From positions 1 through 64,000 of the forward strand of contig DBUB01000017.1 in assembly GCA_002307725.1 (NCBI GenBank): 64,000 bases of DNA. The letters are read 5' to 3'. The notes beneath the pieces are model-generated. The model did not search any database. It was given only the letters and a program-made list of their open reading frames with translations, and was not told the origin of the DNA. Position numbers and translations under genes: made by a program. Source of the DNA: Alphaproteobacteria bacterium UBA1301 (GTDB taxonomy: Bacteria > Pseudomonadota > Alphaproteobacteria > Micropepsales > Micropepsaceae). How positions within the stretch are numbered: the first letter of the stretch is position 1; each line of letters opens with the position of its first letter. Shown in pieces: positions 50,819 to 59,421 of the stretch.

Positions 50819-50875
50819 TCGCCGAGCAGAAATTGGTTCAGCCGATGGCGGGACAGTCAGATGGGGAGTGGCGGC

Positions 50876-52435
50876 ATGCGTAAGGTATGGCTGGTTGCAG
50901 CAGTGGCTTTGTTGTCAGCACTTCCGGCCCCCGCGCGGGCTGCCGATTGTGGCGCGCTCGCTGCTGTGGCGCTGCCGAAGGCCAAGATCCTGTCGGCCAC
51001 CGAGATGCCTGCCGACGCGAAGCCTTCGCCGAGCCCGTACGGCGACTCTCAGGGCGGAACACAGTCCTTCTGCCGGATCAAAGGGGAAGCCGAGCCGCGT
51101 GTCGGCTTCGAAGTTTGGCTTCCCGAAAACTGGAACGGCCGTATTCTGGCGCTTGGCAGTGGAGGCTTTGGTGGCAGCATTCCCGAGGCGCAAATGCGCC
51201 CCTTCCTGTCCAAGGGCTATGCGGTCACCGCCAACGACACTGGGCACACCGATCCGACGATGGCGTGGATGCACGATCCTGTGGCACTTTACGCGTGGGG
51301 CCATTCTGCGACTCATGCCGCGATCGTGCCGGTCAAGGAGGTCGTACGCGCCTATTACGGCAAGCCCGCTGACTATGCCTATTTCCAAGGGTGTTCGACG
51401 GGCGGTGCCCAGGCGATGGAAGAGGCTGAGTTCTATCCGCAGGATTTCGACGGCATCGCGGCCAGTTGTCCGGGTATGCATTACAGCCATCTGATGCTGA
51501 GCTTCCTGTGGGGATTGAAAGCCTCCACCGAACACGCCGTGCTCGGTCCCGACAAGCTTCAGTTGCTGCACACAGCGGTGCTGAAGCAATGCGACGCGCT
51601 CGATGGCGTCAAGGACGGGCTCTTGGAGAACCCATTGGCCTGCCATTTTGATCCGGCCGTTTTGAAATGCCGGAAAGGACAGACCTCCGGTTGCTTGATG
51701 GATGCGGAGGTGGCGACGGCGGCGGCGATTTACCAAGGTCCACGCAATCCGCGTACCGGCAAACCGATCTATCCCGGTTTTGTGCCGGGGTCCGAGAGCA
51801 CACTCGAACCCGCGGCGGGCATGCCCTACGGGTGGACGTTCATCCAAGGACCTTTGGCCACGCAATATGCCGTGCCGTTGCTCCAGAACATGGTGTTCGG
51901 CGACAAGTGGGATTGGAAGACCTTCGACTTCGACAAGGACGTCGATCGTCTGGATGCGGCGATGCACGACAAGATCGACGCGACCAATCCCGATCTGTCG
52001 GCGTTTCAGGCGCGCGATGGCAAACTTCTGATGGTGCAGGGCTGGGGCGATCCCCTCAACGCACAGACGTTACCGATTGAGTATCGCGATGCGGTCGTCG
52101 CGCATTTGGCGCAGCGGTACGGGAAAGCCAAGGCTACTGCCATGGTGGACGGCTTTTTCCGTCTGTTCATGGCGCCGGGCATGAGCCACTGCATGGGCGG
52201 TCCTGGCCCAAGCAAATTCGATGCGCTCGCTGCCTTGCAGGATTGGGTCGAGAACGGCCATCCCCCACAGCGTCTTATTGCGCACAAGACAAGCTCTGTT
52301 CCGGCCGGCAGCGATGCCGCCATGAGCCGGCCGCTTTGTCCTTATCCGCAGACCGCGCATTGGACCGGTAGGGGCGCCACGAACGATGCGGCGAACTTCA
52401 GCTGCATCGCGCCCAAGTATGCAAGGGGGCAATAA
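50876..52435 (+). CDS. Tannase/feruloyl-esterase family enzyme 1
   Basis: A secreted esterase of about 519 residues in the tannase family. ATG 50876 is preferred (GGGGAG upstream, then MRKVWLVAAVALLSALPAPARA). ATG 50861 would add five residues. The nucleophile Ser is in YFQGCSTGGAQAM; FDGIAASCPG, GKPIYPGFVPGSE and the near-terminal His in PGMSHCMGGPG complete the family pattern. Paired cysteines around the Ser and His motifs form the disulfide known in these enzymes. It should free a phenolic or other acid from an ester outside the cytoplasm. It shares a TAATG overlap with the second tannase-family gene. Confidence 0.9.
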   Translation: MRKVWLVAAVALLSALPAPARAADCGALAAVALPKAKILSATEMPADAKPSPSPYGDSQGGTQSFCRIKGEAEPRVGFEVWLPENWNGRILALGSGGFGGSIPEAQMRPFLSKGYAVTANDTGHTDPTMAWMHDPVALYAWGHSATHAAIVPVKEVVRAYYGKPADYAYFQGCSTGGAQAMEEAEFYPQDFDGIAASCPGMHYSHLMLSFLWGLKASTEHAVLGPDKLQLLHTAVLKQCDALDGVKDGLLENPLACHFDPAVLKCRKGQTSGCLMDAEVATAAAIYQGPRNPRTGKPIYPGFVPGSESTLEPAAGMPYGWTFIQGPLATQYAVPLLQNMVFGDKWDWKTFDFDKDVDRLDAAMHDKIDATNPDLSAFQARDGKLLMVQGWGDPLNAQTLPIEYRDAVVAHLAQRYGKAKATAMVDGFFRLFMAPGMSHCMGGPGPSKFDALAALQDWVENGHPPQRLIAHKTSSVPAGSDAAMSRPLCPYPQTAHWTGRGATNDAANFSCIAPKYARGQ

Positions 52436-53949
52436 TGCGGTTCCGGTTTTGCATTTTGGTATCTCTCTCTATTGTGAGTTGCGCGAACGCCGCTCATGCT
52501 GATCAAACCTGCGAAGCGCTGAAATCCTCCTCCTTTGAAGGTTTCCTGATTACCGAGGCCAGCATACGAGCAGCGGCTTCCGTTCCGGTTCCCATCCCGG
52601 GTGTAAAGCCGCTTTCGGTACCGGCCCACTGCCATGTCGAAGGAATTGCTACGCCGGGGCCTGATTCCAGCATCCGTTTCGAAGTATGGCTTCCGCTGGA
52701 CGGATGGAACCAAAAACTCCTGGTAACCGGAAATGGCGGTTATTCGAGCGCTTTGAGTTATTGGGACATGATCCCGGCCTTGGGCCAGGGCTATGCCGTC
52801 GCTGGTGGCAATACTGGCCATGACGGCGACAGCCTGTCTTTCGGAATCGGACATCCGGAAAAGATCAAAGACTGGGCCGAACGGTCGATTCATGTTGTCG
52901 CCGTTGCCGCCAAGGCGATTGTGCAAGTCTACGAAAAATCGGCGCCGCGTCTGTCATATTACAAAGGGTGTTCCACGGGAGGCAGCCAAGGTCTCATGGA
53001 GGCGCAGCGCCATCCGGATGATTTTGACGGCATTATCGCCGGTGCACCGGGCAACAATCGCACGCACCTCAATATGGGGTTCCTCTGGCTTGGCGTGCAA
53101 AACCTCAAGTCTGCCGAAGGCCGGCTTTTGCCGGATGACTTCAAAATGATTTCACGCGCCGTTGTGGCGCAATGCGATGCCAAGGACGGCTTGCGCGACA
53201 ACGTGATTGCCGATCCGCAGCGTTGCGGGTTCAAACCGTCATCGTTGCTGTGCGAAGGCCCTAAGAGTGCTTCGTGTCTCACCGTGGCGCAGGTGAAGAC
53301 GCTCCAAGCAATGTACCAAGGCCCACGGAATCCAAGAACTGGTCAGCAGATTTATCCGCCGTTTCCGTTCGGCAGCGAAGCCGGTTGGGCAGCTATCGCC
53401 AACGGCCCCGAACCCTATCGGGCACAGTTCTGGTCTGGTTGGGTGTTTGAAAAGCCGGATTGGACCTGGAGCGAATTTGACTGGGACAAGGACGTCGCCA
53501 AGACGGACGCCAAGCTTGACGCAATCGTCAACGCCACCGATCCAGACCTGTCTTCTTTCCGGGCGCATGGCGGCAAGCTCATCCTGTTTCATGGTTTGGC
53601 CGATCCGGTTGTATCATCTTTTGATACCGCCAGATATTTCGAAGCTGTCGAACGCAATGCAGGCGGTCCGAAGAAAGCCGCGGAGTTTTCCAGGTTGTTC
53701 CTGGTGCCTGGAATGGGCCATTGCTCCGGCGGCTTCGATCCTACGCCAAGCGGCACAGGGACGGATTTGCTGAGCCTCCTGGATAAATGGAAGGAGAAGG
53801 GACTGGCTCCTAACACCTTGTTGGTTGAGGAACGAAAATCCGGTCAGCTTCTGCGCAGCCGCATCGCGTGTGCCTATCCCAAACGTTCAGTGTGGAATCG
53901 CAAAACTGATCTCGACAAATCTGCAAGCTTCAAATGCAAGGCGCCCTGA
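52435..53949 (+). CDS. Tannase/feruloyl-esterase family enzyme 2
   Basis: A 504-residue secreted esterase, paralogous to the preceding gene. ATG 52435 overlaps that gene's stop (TAATG). Signal peptide: CILVSLSIVSCANAAHA. Nucleophile Ser is in YYKGCSTGGSQGLM; FDGIIAGAPGNN, IYPPFPFGSEAGW and the His in VPGMGHCSGGFD match the family. Having two paralogues in tandem suggests they act on different esters or different parts of one substrate. They should supply the acid taken up by the CitMHS transporter; that link is inferred from position only. Confidence 0.9.
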   Translation: MRFRFCILVSLSIVSCANAAHADQTCEALKSSSFEGFLITEASIRAAASVPVPIPGVKPLSVPAHCHVEGIATPGPDSSIRFEVWLPLDGWNQKLLVTGNGGYSSALSYWDMIPALGQGYAVAGGNTGHDGDSLSFGIGHPEKIKDWAERSIHVVAVAAKAIVQVYEKSAPRLSYYKGCSTGGSQGLMEAQRHPDDFDGIIAGAPGNNRTHLNMGFLWLGVQNLKSAEGRLLPDDFKMISRAVVAQCDAKDGLRDNVIADPQRCGFKPSSLLCEGPKSASCLTVAQVKTLQAMYQGPRNPRTGQQIYPPFPFGSEAGWAAIANGPEPYRAQFWSGWVFEKPDWTWSEFDWDKDVAKTDAKLDAIVNATDPDLSSFRAHGGKLILFHGLADPVVSSFDTARYFEAVERNAGGPKKAAEFSRLFLVPGMGHCSGGFDPTPSGTGTDLLSLLDKWKEKGLAPNTLLVEERKSGQLLRSRIACAYPKRSVWNRKTDLDKSASFKCKAP

Positions 53950-54426
53950 CGCCGCGAGGTGAGACGAGCAATGGGCCGTTATTAATCCGGTTGAAACGCG
54001 GGACACAGCTGTTGTTTCGGTCTGTACTCTGATTATTTAAGAAAATGTGGTCTTGGTAGTTAATAGGACAGTATTACCGCGTCACATCATGATGTGAATG
54101 CAAAGTACACCGTGGCTTAAAGCCATCGGTGGCAAAACCATGCGTGTCATATAAATACGAAGAAGATGTATGTCTTCGATCAATAAATAAACGCAATGCA
54201 TACAATGTGAATATTCAATATTTAAACTGTGCTCATAAACACATTATTGCCATAAACAGCCGTTGTAATTTTAGCATGACGAAATGACAGTAAGTAATAC
54301 GTATATTGTCGTCGATCAATTGCATGCAGAGAGCATGGGAGGCCCTCATCATGTCGGGCTGCTCAGCACTGTGCTGCGCGCGACGAAGCATTCCGTCAGA
54401 TAAAAGCAAATCTAGGGGAGTGAAAG
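53950..54426. promoter_or_regulatory. AT-rich control region before the third TonB receptor
   Basis: About 475 bases, clearly richer in A and T than anything else in the window, without a gene. It contains a perfect 16-base palindrome (TCACATCATGATGTGA, 54082-54097) and a hairpin (ACCGTGGCT / AGCCATCGGT, 54109-54130). It should hold the receptor promoter and operator. The composition may also mark transferred DNA. Confidence 0.45.
54082..54097. promoter_or_regulatory. Perfect 16-base palindrome, possible operator
   Basis: TCACATCATGATGTGA is fully self-complementary. It lies in the AT-rich region 330 bases before the TonB receptor. The half-sites are in the opposite order to CRP sites (TGTGA-N6-TCACA), so another regulator is more likely. 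Confidence 0.4.
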
Positions 54427-57213
54427 ATGTCCAATCGTTATAATAGAAGGGTTATGAGCCGGTTATTTGCGACTGTATCGGTCGTGGCGATCGGTATTCC
54501 CTCATGTGCCAGTGCGCAGACACCCGACGCAAATGGGAACGAAGTCGAGACCGTGATCGTTACCGGATCGTTGCTGCGCAAGGCACAACAAGACATGGCC
54601 ACGCCGGTCATCAGCGTCGATGCCGGTGCAATCAAAGCGACCGGCACGCTCAATATTGGCGAACTCGTCAACTATATTCCGCAGAATGTCGGCAGTATGG
54701 GCGGTTTCCAGGATTTGTCGAAGGGCGGCTCAGATGGCCATGACTCCCGTTCCGCGAACCTGCGCGGGCTGGGAGTAGGGGCCACGCTGGTGCTTCTCAA
54801 CGGCCACCGTGTTGTTGCGTCGGAAGGTTACGTCAATCTCAACAGCTTGGTGCCGGATATCGAGATTTCGCGTGTCGAAACCGCTCTTGGCGGCACATCG
54901 GCGATTTACGGTGCGGATGCCGTCGCCGGCGTGATGAACATCATCACGGACAAGCGCTTCGAAGGTTTCGATATATCGACCCAATACACCAATGTCGACC
55001 CAGCCTATGACTATCAAATTCAAGCACGGCTCGGCGCGAGCGGCGAAAAATTCCACGTCGTGGGATCCATTGCCTATACCTATCAGGGCCGGTTGCAGAA
55101 TTCCGACCGATCGGTGACCAACTTCTTCAGCGGTTCGTCTGGGACCGGCGCCAATCCCGGCTCTTTCACAATGTACTCACGGCCGCATACGTCGACGAAC
55201 GGCGATGTCATCATCAATGGGGTCAACTATTCGCAGCTTTATGACAACTACAGCAACCTGACCACCGGTGGTCTATCGGTGGTGGATCCGGATTGCGGAG
55301 CGGACGGCTCCGACAGTGTTTTCACCGCTGCCAAGACCGTCAATCGCGGCACGACGACTGTGACTGCTCCGGGTTACGCCATCGGCACATGCAGCTTCAA
55401 CTTCCAGCCGTCAAATCCGTTGCGTCCGGAAAGCCGTGGCCTGTTGATGCATACCGACGCGGAATACGATTTCGCCAAGGACCAGAAAATCTATATGGAG
55501 TTCGCGGCTTATCATCAGGACTCCGCCCGTTATGGCGTCCCTTCATTTGCCCAAAACCACAATGCGGGTTCGGCCCCTGTCATGCCTGCAGATAACCCCT
55601 ACAACCCGTTTGGGGTCGATTTGCAATACACGGGCCGCGCTATCGGTGCGGCGGGTTTTGCCGGCATCAAGTACAAGGTCGAGAAAGACGAAGTGAACCA
55701 GTTCCATGGCGTCATCGGAGCAAAGGGTGACCTGCCTGTCGGCGACTGGCAATACGATGTGAGCCTAGTGCACTCGACGTCCAGTATCTTGGTCAAAGAC
55801 AAAGACACCAACATGGACCTTTTCCAGGCGGCTCTGGACGGATATGGCGGTCCCAACTGCAATTATCGCTGGAACGGTGCAGGATCGGGTGCGGTAGCAG
55901 GAAGCGGCAACTGCCTGTGGTACAGCCCCTTCTACGCGGATTCTCAGACTCAGGACGCCTCGCTGATCTACAATCTTCAGAGCAACGTCTTCTGGGAAAC
56001 CATTCGCGAGAATCAGGTGTTCGAGGCGTCGGCAAACGGAACCTTGTTGACGCTCCCTGCCGGTCCTATGGCGGCGGCAGTGGGTGTGCAATACCGTCGT
56101 GAATACCTGTCAACGACTTACTCGGAAACCGCGAAGAGCGGCCTTGGCGGGTTCTACGGCCCCTCCAAGGATGTCTCCGGCGCGCGATTCATCAGAAGCT
56201 ACTTCGCCGAAGCCAATGTTCCGATCATAACCGATCTGAACCTGGATGTGGCGGCGCGTTACGAAGACTACGGTCACTTTAACAGCGTCTCTCCCAAGGC
56301 CGAGTTGAACTGGAGAGCGATTCCGGACTTCCTGTCCCTCAGGGCCTCGTACGGCAAATCCTTTCAGGCTCCGGGTATCCTCAACACGTTGTCGGGGCAG
56401 ATCGGAGTGGGTGTGACATCGATCACGGATCCGATCGAGGGTACGACGACGTTCCGGACCGTTGTCACCGAGGGTAATGCGGATCTGAAGGCTCAGAAGG
56501 CCAATTCCTACAATTTGGGTATGACCGTTTTGCCGTTGAACGGGTTGAGCTTCTCGGTTGACTACTGGAATTACGAGTATACCAATCAGATCCTGACCCA
56601 GAGCGCGCAGGCCGTCATCAACGACGATCCTAGTGGATCGCAGGTGGTTCGTGACACCAACGGCGTGGCGCAGACCATCTATATCATGTCGTTTAATGCG
56701 CCGAGCGGAACGACGACATCGGGTCTCGATTTCGCGACCGACTATACGATGGATCTGTGGGGTGGCATTTTCAACGTTCGTGATACGCTGACTTATCTGT
56801 TGGCCTATGACGTAGACACCGGCACGTTGGTCTACAATGGTGTCGGACGGCGAAACGCAACGTACACATCCCCCGGCAGTGCGGCCGCTGCGCCGCGTAT
56901 GCGCAATCTTCTCACCACATCCTGGTCGTCTGGCATCCACGCCCTCAGCGTGACATGGCGATATACCTCATCAGTGTGGGACGACTACGGTATGGTGGTT
57001 ACTGCCAAACCAACGGTCAAGGTCGGGGCATTTCATGTGTTCGACTGGCAATATCGCGTGGCGCTCGGTCAGGACGGGCGTTACGAACTCAACGTCGGCA
57101 TGATCAACATGTTCGACACCATGCCGGGTACAGCCAAGTACACTGGCTATCTTCCCAGCGTTTCGGATGCGCTTGGGCGCCAAGCTTATGTCAAGTTTGG
57201 AGTCCATCTCTGA
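54427..57213 (+). CDS. TonB-dependent receptor (AtuA/tannase cluster)
   Basis: A 928-residue outer-membrane receptor. ATG 54427 follows TAGGGGAG. Signal peptide to about SCASAQ, TonB box VETVIVTGS, plug with NLRGLGVGATLVLLNGHR and GGTSAIYGADAVAGVMNII. The barrel ends AYVKFGVHL, lacking the usual C-terminal aromatic but close to it. No STN domain. It resembles receptors for plant oligomers more than siderophore receptors, though ligand calls by eye are weak. Its position after the tannase genes suggests it takes up an esterified plant compound. Confidence 0.88.
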   Translation: MSNRYNRRVMSRLFATVSVVAIGIPSCASAQTPDANGNEVETVIVTGSLLRKAQQDMATPVISVDAGAIKATGTLNIGELVNYIPQNVGSMGGFQDLSKGGSDGHDSRSANLRGLGVGATLVLLNGHRVVASEGYVNLNSLVPDIEISRVETALGGTSAIYGADAVAGVMNIITDKRFEGFDISTQYTNVDPAYDYQIQARLGASGEKFHVVGSIAYTYQGRLQNSDRSVTNFFSGSSGTGANPGSFTMYSRPHTSTNGDVIINGVNYSQLYDNYSNLTTGGLSVVDPDCGADGSDSVFTAAKTVNRGTTTVTAPGYAIGTCSFNFQPSNPLRPESRGLLMHTDAEYDFAKDQKIYMEFAAYHQDSARYGVPSFAQNHNAGSAPVMPADNPYNPFGVDLQYTGRAIGAAGFAGIKYKVEKDEVNQFHGVIGAKGDLPVGDWQYDVSLVHSTSSILVKDKDTNMDLFQAALDGYGGPNCNYRWNGAGSGAVAGSGNCLWYSPFYADSQTQDASLIYNLQSNVFWETIRENQVFEASANGTLLTLPAGPMAAAVGVQYRREYLSTTYSETAKSGLGGFYGPSKDVSGARFIRSYFAEANVPIITDLNLDVAARYEDYGHFNSVSPKAELNWRAIPDFLSLRASYGKSFQAPGILNTLSGQIGVGVTSITDPIEGTTTFRTVVTEGNADLKAQKANSYNLGMTVLPLNGLSFSVDYWNYEYTNQILTQSAQAVINDDPSGSQVVRDTNGVAQTIYIMSFNAPSGTTTSGLDFATDYTMDLWGGIFNVRDTLTYLLAYDVDTGTLVYNGVGRRNATYTSPGSAAAAPRMRNLLTTSWSSGIHALSVTWRYTSSVWDDYGMVVTAKPTVKVGAFHVFDWQYRVALGQDGRYELNVGMINMFDTMPGTAKYTGYLPSVSDALGRQAYVKFGVHL

Positions 57214-57246
57214 TACGGACGTCCCAGTCCTCCCTCGGGACTCCGG

Positions 57247-57292
57247 CGGAGCAACATGGCGGTATTTCTTCCACCGCCATGTTGCTCCGTTT
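57247..57292 (+). terminator. Strong terminator after the third TonB receptor
   Basis: A perfect 16-base stem (CGGAGCAACATGGCGG and its complement, 57247-57262 and 57274-57289) with an 11-base loop, followed by TTTGGTT. It lies 33 bases after the receptor stop. Confidence 0.85.
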
Positions 57293-57341
57293 GGTTGGGT
57301 CAATTGTGAGCATCCGATGAAGTCTCACCTGGCCGGAGGGT

Positions 57342-57510
57342 GCTTTCCGCCCCACCGGAGACCTGGATCTGCTGGGCTTCGGTCCGTCTGATCCCGATGC
57401 CCTGAAGGTTGTGTTTGCCGAAATCTGCTCGGTACCAGACCACCGTGATGCATTGACCTTCGACATCGGCAGCATCGCGGTAGACGCAACATCTGCAGAC
57501 TATCGGCAAA
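57342..57510 (+). pseudogene. Remnant of an AbiEii-type nucleotidyltransferase toxin
   Basis: One plus-strand frame reads FRPTGDLDLLGFGPSDPDALKVV and then ALTFDIGSIAVDATSADYR. This is the nucleotidyltransferase core of AbiEii/AbiGii toxins, where a DLDLL-type motif supplies the catalytic acids and a TFDxxSIxVD-type stretch follows. Only about 56 codons are left of a family member of several hundred. There is no start, no ribosome binding site and no AbiEi antitoxin gene beside it. It lies between a terminator and an integrase pseudogene, which fits debris of a lost mobile element. Confidence 0.6.
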
Positions 57511-57543
57511 AGAGTCCGAGCGGTTCACGCTCGATCCACTCCA

Positions 57544-58737
57544 TCAGCGGCAGTGGTTGGTGCCTTTTAATTTATCGAGATAGTCCGCCCACCAAGCCAT
57601 CATCTTGACACGCTCATCCCAATGCTCGCCGCGCGCATACACGCCGCGCATGCTCTTTCGTCCTTCGATATGTGCAAGCTGCCGCTCGATGGCATCGGGT
57701 GCCATTTGCCCGATTCATTGAGCAGCGTTGATGCTGAAGCCCGAAATCCATGTGCCGTGACTTCGTCCGGGCCATATCCCATACGTCGTAGCGCGGCGTT
57801 CATTATTGTTTCGGATATCGGCTTGGCAGTGGTCCGGATGGAGGGAAATACCAGCCGTCCTCTACCAGTGATCGCGCGCAGCTCATGCAAGATCGTGAGT
57901 GCTTGCTGCGAGAGTGGGACTTCGTGCTCGGAACGCATTTTTGTCCGTTGAGCCGGTATTGTTCAAATCGCCGCTTCAAGGTTGAATTCTCGCCATTCGG
58001 CGGCACGCAATTCGCCGGGACGAGGAAATAACAGCGCCATCAGCTTCAGGGTCGCAGCTGTTGCCGGCTGTCCCTCAAAGCCGTCGATGGCCCTGAGCAA
58101 TGCGCCGAATTCCTTCGGTTTTATGATGGCAGCTCGAGGTTTCGGCTTGTACTCGGTCAGCGCCCCGCACAGAGCAATGGTCGGGTCGGTCTCGGCGCGG
58201 CCAGTTGCTATCGCATAGCGACAAACACAGCCGATCACCTCTCGCAAGCGGCGTGCGGTTTCGATGCGTCCTCGCGCCTCCACCGCTTGCAGTACGGGCA
58301 GGACGTCAACCGGACGAAGACGGCTTATGTCCCGGTCGGCCAAATCGGGGTATGCAAGGCTGAGCATCCACTCAAGTTTTTTGATCGTGGACGAGGCTCG
58401 TTCTTGACCACCTTCTTTTTGGGGACGGCCCTTTTGGGCGAGATACTCCTCGCCCATCTCGCGAAAGGTCGTTTTGGGTGGTGAGGGAGCGTGCTTGGCT
58501 TCTTTTTTTGCCTCTGCCGGATCGGTACCTGCCCGGAGCAGCCGTTTTGCCTCTTCGCGCAACAGGCGAGCCTCAGCCAAGGAGACGCCAGGGTAGTGGC
58601 CGAGGGCCAACAGCTTTTGCTTGCCAGAGAAGCGGTAAGCGAATCGCCATAATCGGGAGCCGTTAGGCTGCAGCCAAAGCTGCAAGCCGCCGCCGTCCGA
58701 CAGCTTTTCGAGTTTGCCAGGTTTTTTCGGTCAGCAC
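57544..58737 (-). pseudogene. Broken P4-type tyrosine integrase next to tRNA-Thr
   Basis: Three segments of one integrase are visible on the minus strand. Near the start (GTG 58737, VLTEK) a frame change is needed to reach KLSDGGGLQLWLQPNGSRLW. The main part (58685-57963) holds the DUF4102 arm domain and the first catalytic Arg in FPRPGELRAAEW. It ends at TGA 57965-57963, where the family has Trp (IWTIPAQRTKM). The same frame then continues with HGFRASASTLLNESGKWHP. A one-base loss there shifts the frame, and the last catalytic part (DAIERQLAHIEG, VYARGEHWDERVKMMAWWADYL) is read in another. So it is inactive. The C-terminus lies away from the tRNA. Confidence 0.85.
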
Positions 58738-58936
58738 TTACAAGTTGTGTCCGAGAGCAAGTCAGGTTCTCCGACGGTGCCGATACCAACACTACCATCG
58801 AAGCGATACCAACAGGAATATCAACAAAATTCCGGATGCAGGCGAATTCGGGCGAGCAGCAGCGACCAACGACTTTGATAATATCAAGCCATTTCAGTCG
58901 GTTGCGGACGTCTGAGGATGGTGGTGAATGAGGGAC

Positions 58937-59011
58937 TGGTGCCGGAGGTGAGAATCGAACTCACGACCTACCCCTTACCAAGGGGTTGCGCTACCACTAC
59001 GCTACTCCGGC
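58937..59011 (-). tRNA. tRNA-Thr (anticodon GGT)
   Basis: A 75-base tRNA gene on the minus strand with encoded CCA. The acceptor stem GCCGGAG pairs with CTCCGGC. The D-arm contains AGTGGTAG, the anticodon loop is TTGGTAA with GGT at 58979-58977, and the T-arm has GTTCGATTC. It reads threonine ACC/ACU codons. Its 3' end faces the broken integrase 200 bases away, so it was probably the attachment site. Confidence 0.96.
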
Positions 59012-59083
59012 GACCGGTGGGCTGTTTGCCCTGAAGAGCGGCGTCTATATCCTATTGTGCGGCTTAAAGGAAAGGGGTTCTGC

Positions 59084-59284
59084 GTGGCACATTCGCCCAA
59101 ATCCCCAGCGCAGAGGGAGCGGCTTGCCGCCGCATTGCGGGAGAACCTCAAGCGCCGGAAGGCTCAGGCCCGCGATCAGGATTCACGGGTCGAGAAGGGT
59201 TTGGCCGCTGTTCCCGCCGCGCCAGCCCCGGTTGAGCCGCCTGCGCCCGCCTCTGGCGACCTCGAGGACCCAAAACTGGGCTGA
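59084..59284 (+). CDS. Small basic/Pro-rich conserved protein upstream of murA
   Basis: A 66-residue protein. GTG 59084 is chosen because AAAGGGG lies at good spacing; a start at 59057 is possible. It begins AHSPKSPAQRERLAAALRENLKRRKAQARD, a basic helical stretch found in small alphaproteobacterial proteins in this position, and ends in a Pro/Ala-rich tail. No signal peptide or membrane segment. Function is unknown. The basic helix might bind nucleic acid, but that is a guess. Confidence 0.6.
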   Translation: MAHSPKSPAQRERLAAALRENLKRRKAQARDQDSRVEKGLAAVPAAPAPVEPPAPASGDLEDPKLG

Positions 59285-59421
59285 TGGGGCAGCAGGGAGC
59301 GCGTGCCGAAAAGTGGTAACCGGTTTTCGAGCGGGAAGCGTGACAGGACAACGAGGCGCTGTCACAGGCGCGCCGGGCGCGCTAGAACCGCAGTTCACTT
59401 TCTGCCGGTATCCGAGGGGCA

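Noticed and set aside
54082..54097. CRP binding site
   Set aside because: The half-sites are in reversed order (TCACA before TGTGA), which does not fit the CRP consensus.
53950..58936. Intact prophage or integrative element
   Set aside because: Only a broken integrase and a toxin fragment are present; no structural, replication or transfer genes, and no second attachment site was found by eye in this window (not an exhaustive search).
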